Assembly: GCF_023898315.1 (NCBI RefSeq)
Contig: NC_064614.1
Location: forward strand, 498,806,109-498,870,108
DNA length: 64,000 nucleotides
Source of the DNA: Schistocerca nitens
Taxonomy: Eukaryota; Arthropoda; Insecta; Orthoptera; Acrididae
Direction: 5' to 3'
The stretch's first letter is position 1; each line of letters opens with the position of its first letter. Below are positions 31,142 to 42,737 of the stretch, one piece after another. Below the pieces are notes generated by a model that was not told the origin of the DNA, did not search any database, and worked only from the letters and a program-made list of their open reading frames with translations. The position numbers were made by a program, and so were the translations under genes.

Positions 31142-33948
31142 CAGTGCCCAGTGTCCGGCCATGAATTGGAAGTTCTTCTTTCATCTCTTTTAATTTAACG
31201 GCAGCCAGTCTGGATTCCAAATGACGCTTAACCAAAAATGCAAGACGCAAGACGCAAACGAAAATTATATCAAAGGGCGATAGCAGATAGGGACAGACGA
31301 ATAAGACTTGAAGCATATAGGCATGCACAAGATTTATATAGACAGACCCTATACAACACGTGTAGACAACAATGGGAGCTATTTGTAACAACACAAACAC
31401 AGCAAAATATATGGGGGGAACCATACAAAATACTGACAGAGAAGATAAAAACCCCACTAGTTCTGGGAACGCTAAGGCAAGATGACGGCACGATGACGAG
31501 GGATGGAGGAATACAGCGGAGTTTCTGCTGTATAAACTGCTCCCTGACGACGTTAACGATACGGACACACAATATCATGCAACACTAACAGAAAACCTAC
31601 ACACACCATACAACACTACAACTGTCACCTGTCCTTTTGCGCAAGAAGAGGTTGCGCTAGCAATCTCAGAGCTCAAAACCAAAAAAGCACCTGGACCAGA
31701 TGGTATCCACTCGGAAACACTGAAAAAACTACCACCGCAGATCACCCCGTTCCTAACAACGTTACTGAACGATGCCTTACGGCTGGGTAGGGTACCTACA
31801 ATATGGAAAACCTCCAAAGCAGTCATTATTAAGAAATCAGCCGACAGGCATCCTTCAGATCCGAAGACTTATAGGCCAATATGCCTAATAAACACCCTAG
31901 CAAAGATTCAGGAGAAGCTACTGTGTAAGTGCCTGCAAACACACAGAGCTCTCAGGGGTATGAGCCAACACCAGTTCTGCTTCAGATCTGGCAGATCAAT
32001 AGATGATGCCATCAACCAGGCCCTGCACATAGTTAACACCACAAAACAGAAATACGCCATGGCAATAATGATTGACATTGCCGGAGCATTTGATAATCTT
32101 TGGTGGCCAGCGCTGTTTCAGAGGCTAAGACATCTGGAGGTACCGCAATCACTGTACAACAGTTTTCTAGACTACTATAAAGACTGAGTAGTTGAATGGC
32201 AGATGGACAGCCGGAAAGTAATTAAAAGAATTACCAAAGGCTGTCCTCAAGGGTCGATCTGCGGCCCTATCTTCTGGGACATAACAATCGAACCCCTCCT
32301 ACACCTTTTGGATGGGGATGACAGGTCAGACGGAATTGTCGCCTACGCAGATGACCTATTAGTTGTAGTCACTGCAAACAACAGAGCCCAGTTATAAGAG
32401 AAAGCCAGTGGATTACTACAAACAATTACTCAGTGGTGCCACAACAACAAACTCAGGATAGCCGAAAACAAAACAACATACACTTTACTGAAAGGATCAC
32501 TCCAAAGGAATCCTTCGGTTAAAATTGGGGACACAAACATCAAACGAGCACGCATTACGCGCTATCTTGGGGTGCACATAGATGAAAAATTGAACTTCCA
32601 CTAACACATAAGGCTAACAACAGACAAAGCAGAAAAAATACTCCACAAACTAGTGAGGCTAAATTCAAAACAGTACAGACTACCTCTACCAGTCATGCGT
32701 ACATACCACTGTGCGCTCTTCGAATCAGTACTCAGCTTTGCAGCTAGCACGTGGGCACATAGACTGAACGTGGTCACCAACAAAGCATCCATCAGACGAG
32801 GGCAGAGAAGTGTCCTACTTAGGCTATCTGGAGCCTTCGTTACCACCTTAGCGGATGCACTGTGTGTGGTGCTCGGAATATGCCCCATAGATATCACGAT
32901 CAAATACAGAGCTGCAAGGTACTGGTCAAAGGTGGGGAGACTAGATAAGGTACACACAATAACCGGTGTGCCCATAGAGACGATACGTCACCTTAAAAGT
33001 TAGCGTTTGGATGCATGGCAAGGTGAGTGGGATGTAAGTGATAAGGGACATAGACTGCACGACTTCCTCCCTGACATAAGGGAGCGGTTGAGAATGAGAC
33101 ATATCGATCCCAGCCGCGGTATGGTACATTTCTTAACCGGGCACGGACCTTATCCCACGTACTTAAACCGCGTGAGTCTGAGGCAGACACCTACATGCAC
33201 GTGCGGGGAAGAAGGTTCCCCAAAACATACTGCCTTTTTCTGCGGGCAATACGCGAACAATAGACATACACTACACTTAGATTACACAGATACAGACATA
33301 GATATATACACAGCAATAAGAGACGAAGAACAATCGGCACAACACATGAAGAGTATATGCGGACACGACATCACAGACATGCCTATGTGCAGCGTAACAG
33401 AAATCTCCAGAGGACGGACAGCGATACCCACAGTGACAACGAAAATAGTGACAATGAGGAGGAACAGGAGTAGGAAGCCGAGATGTGACAGTAAATCAGC
33501 AAATTGCTGGCAATCTAGCCAAGAAAACACCAAATGCTGTACATGGATGCGCACCTAAAGTAGTTAATACATAGGATTAGTAACAAATAGGATAAGCAAT
33601 ATTATTTCTCTACTAATAACCATTTGTGTGTGTGTGTGTGACTGGCGGTCAATGGCTCGAAGAAACCATTCCGAGGTATTCCCCGTCAGTCACACTCGGT
33701 GATGGTACTAACAAATCTCTCATCTATCCTATCTTCTTTTTATATTCTTCATAAAAAACAACAAAATTTTATTTATATTTCAACCTTAAATTATTTTTAT
33801 TTTGAAAAGTATCATTCTTTGTAAATGTCGTAGATAAAACAAAAGGAAAGAAAACTGTAAAAAGATGAAAAACGAATATTGTAAAATGTACGACCTGTTT
33901 TAAACAGGTCTGTAATTTGCCAATAAATAAATAAAAAAATTTTTAAAA
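31142..33948 (+). mobile_element. R1-like LINE, 5'-truncated with probable 5' inversion
   Basis: Bounded by a 9 bp duplication, AAATCTCTG, at 31133-31141 and 33949-33957. The 3' end has AATAAATAAATA and an A-rich tail after a short 3' UTR that contains a TG run (33626-33638). The first ~85 bp (31142-31228) look inverted. Their reverse complement encodes RHLESRLAAVKLKEMKEE, open in the antisense frame, while the reverse-transcriptase region is sense from about 31230. This pattern is what twin priming gives. R1-like is inferred from the reverse-transcriptase style and the C-terminal Cys/His motif. The element is not in rDNA. Confidence 0.8.
31238..33558 (+). pseudogene. R1-like LINE reverse transcriptase ORF with stops and a frameshift
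   Basis: Would copy the LINE RNA into DNA at a nicked target. Order of blocks: an upstream helical segment (31238-31588, frame 2). Then, in frame 1, VALAISELKTKKAPGPDGIH near 31650 (RT domain 1), YRPICLINTLAK, and QHQFCFRSGRSIDDAI. Then MIDIAGAFDNLWW (first catalytic Asp, about 32070), GCPQGSICGPIFWD, and AYADDLLVVV (catalytic YADD, 32341-32370). Then ITRYLGVHIDEKLNF and the thumb/connection region. Finally a Cys-X-Cys...His...Cys motif (TCTCGEEG...HTAFFCGQ, about 33193-33246). In-frame stops lie at about 32185, 32395, 32602 and 33001, with a frameshift near 31500-31590. The catalytic residues remain, so the decay is moderate. Confidence 0.88.
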
Positions 33949-33959
33949 AAATCTCTGTT

Positions 33960-34160
33960 GATAAGTCTGTCTGCAAAACATAGACCCAGAGTGATAAGGC
34001 TGAGGATAAAACTTAAGTCATCTCGTAAAACGTGGCATGTCCCGTATTCAGCCAATGTTGCGCTACCGTTGATTTATCAGGTTGGCCCAGGCGTGTACGG
34101 CGACGGTGTTCAACACCACAACATTCTTCCAAGGTTTGAAATATCTGCCCCGTAAGATTT
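33960..34160 (-). pseudogene. Possible Penelope-like GIY-YIG endonuclease relic
   Basis: On the minus strand a stretch reads RRRTRLGQPDKSTVAQHW, then LNTGHATFYE. The pattern resembles the segment 'R...RLGQ..KSAVAEH....GH' found near the C-terminus of GIY-YIG endonuclease domains of Penelope-like elements. Only about 50 codons fit and no reverse-transcriptase motif is seen nearby, so this is tentative. Confidence 0.4.
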
Positions 34161-35076
34161 CTCAAATTGGCATTGGTTTCCTCTGGCCAAGATCGTCTGT
34201 CACCACGTGAGGATACCGAATAGCTCTATTGATTAAATATTGTGGGATTTGTACAATATCATCCGGCTGGAAACCCGAGACGTGTGTTTGCAACAGATCC
34301 GTCGGGAAAGCCTGATAAAAGTCGCAACAATCGGAACGTTCTACTAATTGTTCAATTGTTCGATGACAGAAATCCACTCTTCAATCACAAATCCATTCGA
34401 TAACCGCTTTGTGCGGGTCTTCATCATTGGAAAATCTACTTCCTGCAAGTGTTCTTTCTGTTTGCCGAAAAAATGGAAATTGACTGATTTGAGATCTGAA
34501 CTTCTGATCAGCATCACCAACATCTGTGTGGCCTTTTTCAAATTGATGGTGCTATTTCACTACGGCCATACTTGACACAGTATTTGCTCCATTTACCGCC
34601 AGAATTACACGGTGTATCCATAGACTAGTATATAGATTCACGACACACTCTGTTGCGAAAGTTGTTATCGTTTGACAGCTGGAACGACACTAGCGCTCCA
34701 TGCGTTGAGAAAGCAGACAGTCGCATGCATCGTAAAGACAATGCCTGTTTTTAATTATTTTGTACTTAATCAATGAAATAGATACTATATTTTTGCCTTC
34801 CATGCGTTAGTCATTGTCATTATCGTAGACACTTTCCTTGACACTCAAAAATTGTTTATGTTGCCTAATGATTCAGCTATTCTTACACTTCTCTCGACTT
34901 TCAAATACACGAATATTTTTAAAATGTAATTACTTTTCCTTCAAAAGCGCGTGTGTTGAAGATTCTTGCTGCTTGTGGCACAAGTTCAGTTATGATTTCT
35001 TCCGTGTCGCGAAACAATTTTATTGCTTATAACTACTTATTATCACGTCTGTGTCGTTTCCTCTTAAGCTAAAGTT
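34161..35076. other. Unassigned region
   Basis: Antisense frames at 34162-34541 are open for ~70 codons (IPQYLINRAIRYPHVVTDD segment) but I cannot place them. The remainder is AT-rich with no motif. Confidence 0.35.
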
Positions 35077-35985
35077 GCGGTCGTTTATTTGGTACGTTAA
35101 ATAATGAAGGTATTACATTGTATGTAGGTTTCTTACGTCCCACATTCACTATTTTGTCTGAAAGTCTAGCGAATAAATTCCACTTTATTGGGTAGCTATA
35201 CGATGTCTTTCTGCAAAAGGTCAGGTCTTCTGATGTTTACCACTAACTTTTTGTTATTAAAGGAAAACGAAATGATTCATTAAAGCGTGGGGGAGAGGAC
35301 CTCTCCGTGTTTCTTTAAATCTTCCATACTCGCAAAGAGCACCAGCAGCACAAATGCTGCTGTTTTGATAAAACGGATTTACGAGTTAAGCCCTGCTCAC
35401 CTTGTCCAGACCCATGTTGACTTTCTCCAAGTGGTCGTTTATTTGGTACGTTAAATAATGAAGGTATTACATTCTATGTAGGTTTCTTACGTTCCACATT
35501 CACTATTTTGTCTGAAAGTCTAGCGAATAAAATTCCACTTTATTGGGTAGCTATAGGCAACGGCCTTGCCGCAGTGGCTACACCGGTTCCCGTGAGATCA
35601 CCGAAGTTAAGCGCTGTCGGGCGTGGCCGGCGCTTGGATGGGTCACCATCCCGCCGCCATGTGCTGTTGCCATTTTTCGGGGTGCACTCAGCCTCGTGAT
35701 GCCAATTGAGGAGCTACTCGACCGATTAGTAGCGGCTTCGGTCAAAGAATACCGTCCTAACGGTCGGGAGTGCGGTGTGCTGACCACACGCCCCTCCTTA
35801 TCCGCATCTTCCTCGGAAGATGACACGGCGGCCGGACGGTCCCGGAAGGGCCACTTGTGGCCTAAAGACGGAGCTAAAGAAAGAAAAGATTGGGTAGCTA
35901 TACGATGTCTTTCTGCAAAAGGTCAGGTCTTCTGATGTTTACCAGTAACTTTTTCTTATTAAAGGAAAACGAAACGATTCATTAA
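35077..35985. repeat. Direct duplication of ~200 bp, second copy split by a 5S-derived SINE
   Basis: Copy 1 (35077-35283) and copy 2 (35433-35555 plus 35903-35985) both start GGTCGTTTATTTGGTACG and end AACGATTCATTAAA or close to it, with only a handful of differences. About 150 bp separate them. Copy 1 preserves the uninterrupted sequence where copy 2 carries the SINE, so the pre-insertion site is known. Confidence 0.9.
35556..35888 (+). mobile_element. 5S-rRNA-derived SINE (SINE3-like)
   Basis: The first ~95 bp resemble 5S rRNA: GGCAACGGCCTTGCCGC, CACCGGTTCCCGTGAGATCACC, GAAGTTAAGCGCTGTCGGGC and GCGCTTGGATGGGT, which cover the internal pol III control region (A box, IE, C box). The ~230 bp body is unrelated to the tRNA SINE tail, and the copy ends in an A/G-rich tail. 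A perfect 14 bp TSD, ATTGGGTAGCTATA, lies at 35542-35555 and 35889-35902. That TSD and the non-5S body show it is a retroposed SINE, not a 5S rRNA gene. Confidence 0.9.
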
Positions 35986-37738
35986 ATATATGTACGTCAA
36001 AATAAACTGTCCTGTAATGTACCGATTCGTACTTCCCAGGGCCTTTGGGAAACTAAACAGTGGCAAATGTGGTACCCTATTTCAGTTAGTGTCGATTTTT
36101 ATGGCACTACACACACCCTATTGTGAAAACTATGTTACAAATCAATATAAACGTTAGTATTGGCACTCATCCGATATCATATTCAAAATTCTGTCACTTG
36201 CTGACCGCTTGGGGCGCTGCGCCATCGTTGTGGGTAACAAAACCGAGGAGGAGTGTCGCGACTGTTTTGTTAGACTGTGGGGCATCTGTGTTCAATTTAC
36301 ACCTTTTGCCCACAGGAATCGTACTGTGCCGCGTATTTCAGCTTTGAAGTAAGTTTCCAGTTGTCACGCCCTTTCAATCGCACACTGTGACGCACCTGTT
36401 ACACGTACTACAACAGAAATACGTCTGCAGGGAACCCGGAACATCTACTGTCTTCTGACAATGCGCCACTCTTGTTTCGCAATGGTCTTAACGTGGGATG
36501 AGATGACTCCTGTAACTTAACTTTCTGAGGTGCGCACATAATATCTCGCACCTTCCCCGGCTGCGACGCACTACAGTGTGGGTGGGTGTTGTACGCTGGG
36601 ACACGTTTCAGACTTTCGCTTCTAGCCACCCCTGTAATAGAAGCTTAATATATTTTCTTATTCCATTTTTAAATGACAGCATTCGGTTTGTTTCTTTTAC
36701 AGTTTTTTCTGAAACTACAAAAAATTACTCCGGATGACAAGGATTTTCCAAATATTCCGTGGTCATGAGCCTAGCAACAAATATTCGATTGAAATTTAAA
36801 AGCGATGCAGTCGACAAAATGTCGTCAACACTCTATTTAATAGTCCATCTCCTGCGTTACTGCTCTACTACACACCAGGAAATCGAATTTGAGGAGAACT
36901 ATTCTCATAAACCTGTTACAAGTTCAGTGCATTTTGAAATAGAATCTATTGGAAATTAACACAAATTTCCGCTTTCAAGACAGGTAAAATTGCAAAGACA
37001 TTAAAGAATTAAAGAAACTCAGTTCATTTGGAAGTATCACATATCCTATGGGAAAAGACCTTTCTTCTGTTTCAAGATACAAGATAGAGCACGACTGATG
37101 AATTATGGCTGAACTATCCACATATGGTATAAATAAATAGTTCTACATGTATCGGTGAGTCGATAAAAAATTTAATTCATTTTTTTCAAAAGCATCCAAT
37201 CTTAATCACATTCAGAAAGCAGAAACGGAATGTGAAGAGTAGGTCGCAGAACTGAAAACAGAGATTTGAGAGAACAGGGAAAGATTTTTAAAATATAAGC
37301 TGAAGAAAAGCATTGTTGTCAGTATTCTATTCTTCCAGTGCTGCATAGTTTTAGACGCCAAGGTTGATATGAGCGAACACAGTTACAGACCTTCCAGGAG
37401 CAATTATTGGCGTTTATGCGTGTATGAGAGTGCACGAACGTCCAAAGACGAGAGAAACAATGACAGAGATAATTGGTGCATTTAGATATCTCTTTGGGAA
37501 GGCTCTTTCTCATAAAGCAAACCTGCCTGATTGGGAGAGATGTACTTTGGTTTCAGTCTGTGTCAAGGACAGGCGCGTGCTGTGTAGGCGTAAGAAAACG
37601 TGAGACAAGAGGCGTGCCGCCATCGCTGTCAGTTGAGCAGTCTCCGTTGTAACTCATACGCAAAAGATCAGCTGAACTTCAGTACCGCGGTCAAGAAAGC
37701 ATGATCACATTAAAAACTATTTTAAAAAGAAAGTATTT
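35986..37738. other. Unassigned region
   Basis: No coding motif recognised in about 1.75 kb. Short open frames (up to 74 codons) overlap and look spurious. A CTTGACAATG-like simple repeat is absent, and no inverted repeats were obvious by eye. Confidence 0.35.
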
Positions 37739-38330
37739 AGGCCGATGTATGTGAACGATTTATCTGGCAATGACAATGAGCAGCAGATTGCAGCCTGCTG
37801 TGTTTTGATGGCACAATTTCCAAACGCCGTGTCTCGCTTAAGACTCTCATCTTCGGGTGAATGCGCGATCTATCGCAGTTTCGCAGTTCGCATAAGAGGA
37901 CTGTTATTTTGTGGTCCAAGGAAAATTCCCATTGAGAGCATGAGACAGAAAGGAGCCTGCCTCATGTTACCATGTGGTTAGGATGTCATCGCGATGCCCG
38001 TCCGGAGTTCTTTAAAAGGTACGTCGATCGAAATGGTTGGTTGCAGCAGGACGGAGTTCCAGCACACCTTACTATTCAGGTACTTTAGTTCATTGTTGAA
38101 CAATGTCAAGGCCAATGGATTGGGCGCGGTTCAACAATGTCTCCCGCCCCACTAAATGACTATTACGAAGTCAGACAGCTCCTTATCGCGAACAATCGAG
38201 TGCAACGTTGCCCAACGTCGGTACAAGATTAATGAAGAAATGTGAAAAATTTTGAGGAAACCTTGAGATGTCCATAATGTGTCAAGGAGGACATTGACTC
38301 GCATAGAACGATTAAGATTGTGTTGTGATG
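37739..38330 (+). pseudogene. Mariner-type transposase relic, C-terminal part
   Basis: Across frames: 'GECAIYRSF' near 37855 matches the first-Asp block of insect mariner-type transposases (FSDEC.IYR). A frame change brings a 'HVMLWLGCH' shadow near 37970. Then GWLQQDGVPAHLTIQV (37.99-38.08 kb) is the second-Asp block, and 'WIGRG' follows at about 38120. The third-acid region is not readable. Terminal repeats were not found. Same general class as 10459-12308 and 44970-46358, but highly diverged. Confidence 0.55.
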
Positions 38331-38639
38331 CGTTCTTATTGCACTTAGTGGCAGCTGAAAGCGTCTTTGGTGAATTGTTGCTATTTTGTTCAGCATGTTA
38401 ATGCCTCTCTTGGAAACGACATCTACGTGTGCGCGAAAGCATTGATTTTCGCCGATGCTTGTATGAAGGTACCTATGTGCTTCTTTTCATTTCACAGGCT
38501 CGCCATTTATTTCAATTGTGGGGTTTCTCGGTCTTTATATATTACTTTTAGTAACATATAAACTGTTTTATGCGCTGCTAAAGTTAAGTTATTTTCTATG
38601 CACCGATCACTAATTCGAGACCTGCTTTATTATTTTCCA
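38331..38639. other. Unassigned spacer
   Basis: Nothing recognised; T-rich around 38520-38560. Confidence 0.35.
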
Positions 38640-38815
38640 CTAATTTAGTCCTTGCGTAAGCATTTATTACAATCAGCATACCGTCCGCAAAGGCGATGCA
38701 GCCTCTAGTGTATCATATTCTGAAGGTGGTTCAGTAATAGCACAGTGCCAGCATCCCAGGACTCTAGAACACAATCAGAGCCCTGAGGGCAGCTTTTGTT
38801 GTTTTTTTTTTTTCA
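38640..38815 (-). pseudogene. LINE reverse-transcriptase relic with altered YADD box
   Basis: On the minus strand, around 38800 a SCPQGS block (the GCPQGS motif) is followed across a frame change by a hydrophobic stretch. About 60 codons later comes CIAFADGMLIVINA, where the catalytic A/F-D-D has become A-D-G. It resembles the order of motifs in the R1-like LINE at 31238-33558. Very short and decayed. Confidence 0.5.
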
Positions 38816-39268
38816 CTTCTCTCCGAAGCCAAACCTGGAAGAAAAAACAGAGAAAAGGGAAGGTGTCGCAGAAATCAAACGTAAACAAGTACATTTCTCG
38901 TTACGTGTGTTCATTGTTGTAGCTATGTTGAAGGATGTTCTGGGCTGAGTTGCAAAATAGCACCTTGTCCTTTATTATGAAAACCTGTACCTTTCTTACA
39001 CATATTATTGCCCAAGCGTGATTAATAACTGTGAAAGTAACTGGAAAAATAGCAAGAAATTGCTTGGCATCCGACGTTTAAGGTCCAATGTTGCGACGCT
39101 GTCGCAAGTGCTGTCTACAGGCAGCCACCACAGCTTCTCCACTCTCCGCGGCGATAGAAAACAGCTTTAAACTCATCACCCCTCTACCGAAATCGTGATA
39201 AATTTGTAGCACGTCTAGCTTTTATGTAGTGCGCTCATTCACCAACGTAAGGAAAACCGTATTGAAAT
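38816..39268. other. Unassigned spacer
   Basis: Nothing recognised apart from a short T run at 38804-38815 on its left edge. Confidence 0.35.
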
Positions 39269-40011
39269 AAACAGTCCAGTCACATTAATGTGACTACCGC
39301 CTATGTCACGTGCAATAACCACCCTCAGATGGCATCTGACAGCTCTAGCAGTGGAGGGTATATAAAGCGTGTGCGGGGAACGTGGAAAACAGTGCAGTCC
39401 TTGCCGTAATGCAGAAACGGAGCGACTTATCCGAAGTACAAAATAATTATCATGATTACTGGCTTTCGGGCCAGTGTCGAAGCATTTCCGAAACGGCTAA
39501 GTTTGTAAAGTGTTCGCGTGCCGCCGTGGTTAAAGTATACCGTGCATGGCAAGGTCGTGCTATCTAAAAACGGCGCCGACACAACTGTGTTGCACCACAG
39601 GCTGTAGATGACAGGGGTGAACGACGGCTGCGGGTATCTGTACGGGCGAATAGACTGGTCAGGAATTGGCCACTGAGATCTACATCTACATCTACAGGAT
39701 ACTCTGCAAGGGACCGTGCGGTGTTTGGCGTATGGTACCCTGTACTGCTGCTTGTCATTTCCTTTTCTCTCCCTTAAAACGACTGTCTGTGCGCCTCCGT
39801 ATGAGCCCTCATTTCTCGTATCTTATCTTCGTAGTCCTCACGCGCAGTGTGTGTTGGCGGTGGTGGAATCGTTCGGTATTCAGCTTCAAATGCAGGCTCT
39901 CTAAATTTTCTCAATAGTATTTCTTGAAAAGAACGTCGTCTTCCCTCCAGGGATTGCCACTTCAGTTCATGAAGCGTCTCCGCAACACTTATGTGTTTTT
40001 CAAACCTACTA

Positions 40012-41310
40012 CACTAATGGCCATTAAAATTGCTACACCAAGAAGAAATGCAGATGTTAAACTTTTATTCATTGGACAAATATATTATACTAGAACTGAC
40101 ATGTGATTACATTTTCACTCAATTTGGGTGCATAGATCCTGAGAAATTAGTAACCAGAACAACTACCTCTGGCCGTAATAACAGCCTTAACACGCCTGGG
40201 CATTGAGTCAAACAGAGCTTGGATGGCGTGTACAGGTACAGCTGCCCATGCAGCTTCAACACGATACCACAGTTCATCAAGACTAGTACTGGCGTATTGT
40301 GACAAGCCAGTTGCTCGGCCACCATTGATCAGACGTTTTCAATTGGTGAGAGATCTGGAGAATGTGCTGGCCAGGGCAGCAGTCGAACATTTTATGTAAC
40401 CAGAAAGGCCCGTACAGGACCTGCAACATGCGGTCGTGCATTATCCTGCTGAAATGTAGGGTTTCGCAGGGATCGAATGAAGGGTAGAGCCACGGGTCGT
40501 AACACATCTGAAATGTAACGTCCACTGTTCAAAGTGGCGTCAGTGCGAACAAGAGGTGACCGAAACGTGTAACCAATGGCACGCCATACAATCACGCCAC
40601 GTGATACGCCAGTATGGCGATGACGAATACACGCTTCCAATGTGCGTTCACCCCGATGTCGGCAAACACGGATGCGACCATCATGATGCTGTAAACAGAA
40701 CCTGGATTCATCCGAAAAAATGACGTTTTGCCATTCGTGCACCCAGGTTCGTCGTTGATTACACCATCGCAAGTGCTCCTGTCTGTGATGCAGCGTCAAG
40801 GGTAACCGCAGCCATGATCTCCGAGCTGATAGTCCATGCTGCCGCAAACGTCGTCGAACTGTTCGTGCAGATGGTTGTTGTCTTGCAAATGTCCTCATCT
40901 GTTAACTCAGGGATCGAGACGTGGCTGCACGATCCGTTACAGTCATGCGGATAAGATGCTTCTCATCTCGACTGCTAGTGATACGAGGCCGTTAGGATCC
41001 AGCATGGCGTTCGTATTGCACTCCTGAACCCACCGATTCCATATTCCATATTCCATTGGATCTCGTCCAACGCGAGCAGCAATGTCGCGGTACGATAAAC
41101 CGCAATCGCGATAGGCTACAATCCGACCTTTTATCAATGTCGGAAACGTGATGGTACGCATTTCTCCTCCTTACGCGAGGCATCACAACAACGTTTCACC
41201 AGGCAACGCCGGTCAACTGCTGTTTGTGTATGTGAAATCGGTTGGAAACTTTCCTCATGTCAGCACGTTGTAGGCGTCTTCTAACTGTCGGTTAAATGTC
41301 GCCAGTAGTG
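40012..41310 (-). mobile_element. Tc1-like element (family B), second copy, degraded
   Basis: TA-flanked ends: CACTAATGGCCATTAAAATT at 40012 and, inverted, GCCAGTAGTG at 41301-41310. The right terminal repeat has lost its inner half together with ~100 bp of leader. The minus strand encodes the same transposase as 25217-26234: MRTITFPTLIKGRIVAYRD at 41161, then after a stop and shift MRTFARQQPSARTVRRR. FSDESRFCLQHHDG, RYISDVLRPVALPF and FQQDNARPHVAG follow, then a shift into the third-acid block. More lesions than the first copy. Inserted in the antisense LINE. Confidence 0.88.
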
Positions 41311-41469
41311 TAGTAACTAATCTAGCACCCGCCTCTGAATTGCTTCGATGTCTTCCTTTTATCCGACCTGGTACGGATCCCAAACACTCGAGCACTACTC
41401 AAGAATGGGTCGCACCAGCGTCCTATATGCGGTCTTCTTTACAGGTGGAGCACTCTTTCCTAAAATTCT

Positions 41470-41634
41470 AGGCGCTTCAGTTCGGAACCACGCTGCTGCT
41501 ACGGTCGCAGGTTCGAATCCTGCCTCGGGCATGGATGTGTGTGATGTCCTTAGGTTAGTTAGGTTTAAGTAGTTCTAAGTGAAGGGGACTGATGACTCAG
41601 ATGTTAAGTCCCATAGTGCTCAGAGCCATTTGAA
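41470..41634 (+). mobile_element. Type 1 SINE, 5'-truncated
   Basis: It lacks the first ~25 bp of the head but keeps the B box (GGTTCGAATCC). Perfect 11 bp TSD, CCTAAAATTCT, at 41459-41469 and 41635-41645, inside the LINE relic. Confidence 0.9.
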
Positions 41635-42737
41635 CCTAAAATTCTTCAAATAAACCGAAGTCAACCATTCGCCTTCCATACCACAATTGGCAGATGCTCG
41701 TTCCAACTCATATCGTTTTGCAACATTACGCCGAGATATATAAACGACTTGACTGCGTCAAGCAGGACACTAGTAATACTGTATCAGAACATTACAGGTT
41801 TGATCTTCCTACTCATCCGCATTAACTTATATTTTTCCACATTTATGGCTAGCTGCAATTGATCACACATACTAGGTTCTGTTGTCTTCGAGACGCTCAC
41901 GTATCTGTGAGCTTATTCCATATACTCGTACCTTCGTTAACAGCCTGCAATGGGGCACCGTGTCAGACGCTTTCCGGAAATCCTGAAATATGGAATGAAC
42001 CGAGGGGCTAGCTACGGTGTCTCCCCAACGACCTTTCAGTGAACGTTGCTGCGTCTGGACCTCCGCAGCAGCCGTCTGGATCGTGCAGTCACGGTGACTG
42101 CTGTCCATCGACGATTAAGGCTGAAATTGGCACCCCAGTACCGCACCTGGATGCATTCTGAGGGGCGACTGGTGGCCTTTTCAGATGAATTACGTTTTAT
42201 GCCCTATGACAAACACCCTGCGATAATCGTCGGAAGGGTCCAGGCCGGTGGAGAGAAGTTATGACCTGGAGAATGTTTTCGTGGCATTCCCTGGGTGATT
42301 TTCTCATTATGGAAGCGCAATGAATCAACAGAAGTGTGCATCTATCCTTGGAGACCATTGCACCCCTACATGCAGTTTGTTTCTCCTCGACACGACGGCA
42401 TCTACCAGCAATACAATGCAACGTATCGCACAACTCGCAGTGTACGTGCGTGGTTCGAAGTGCATCAGGATGAGTTTACCGTACTCCCCTGTCATCAAAT
42501 TCCCCATATTTGAACCCAGTTGAGAATATATGGGACCACTTCGATCGGGCTGTTCGCGCCATGGATCGTCATCCGAGGAACTCAGCATAGCACTGGAGTT
42601 GGCGTGGCTCCAAATTGCTGTCAGTACGTTCCAGAACCTCACTGACTCACTTCCCGCACGTCTTGCAGCGGTCCATGTGTCAAAAGATAGTTATTCACGC
42701 TTTTGGCAGGTGGTCACATTAATGTGGCTGGACAGTG

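Larger units (their letters stand above)
39680..41994 (-). mobile_element. CR1/Jockey-like LINE 3' portion, antisense, inside the Tc1-like element
   Basis: At its 3' end (left) it has a short TACATC repeat (39680-39697), typical of a microsatellite tail. Reading the minus strand, 41990-41900 gives FQDFRKASDTVPHCRLLTK, the F.DF.KAFD.V.H motif with the first catalytic Asp altered in context. At 41750-41640 are a YLGV-type block and 'DMSWNEHL'. At 41430-41340 is an 'LEYCSSVWDP'-type block, and further C-terminal sequence follows at 39990-39700. It is 5'-truncated inside the RT domain. Two later insertions lie within: a Tc1-like copy (40012-41310) and a SINE (41470-41634). Confidence 0.7.
39270..42737 (+). 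mobile_element. Tc1-like element (family A), host of a second nest
   Basis: The left terminus AACAGTCCAGTCACATTAATG (TA at 39268-39269) and inverted right terminus CACATTAATGTGGCTGGACAGTG (TA at 42738-42739) define it. The transposase N-terminal HTH region is at 39420-39679 (an ISETAKFVKCSRAAVVKVYRAWQGRAI stretch gives the second helix-turn-helix, split over frames). The C-terminal half is at 41995-42700: DELRFM for the first-Asp block, a second-Asp region near 42405-42440, then ALELAWLQIAVSTFQNLTDSLP. Frameshifts and stops throughout. An antisense LINE (about 39680-41994) interrupts it. Confidence 0.75.

Noticed and set aside
31270..31568. Long antisense frames over the LINE
   Set aside because: They are the complement of the sense LINE coding region. 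Only the first ~85 bp (31142-31228) look truly inverted.
35556..35650. 5S rRNA gene
   Set aside because: The 5S-like part is only ~95 bp, diverged, fused to a SINE body and flanked by a 14 bp TSD.
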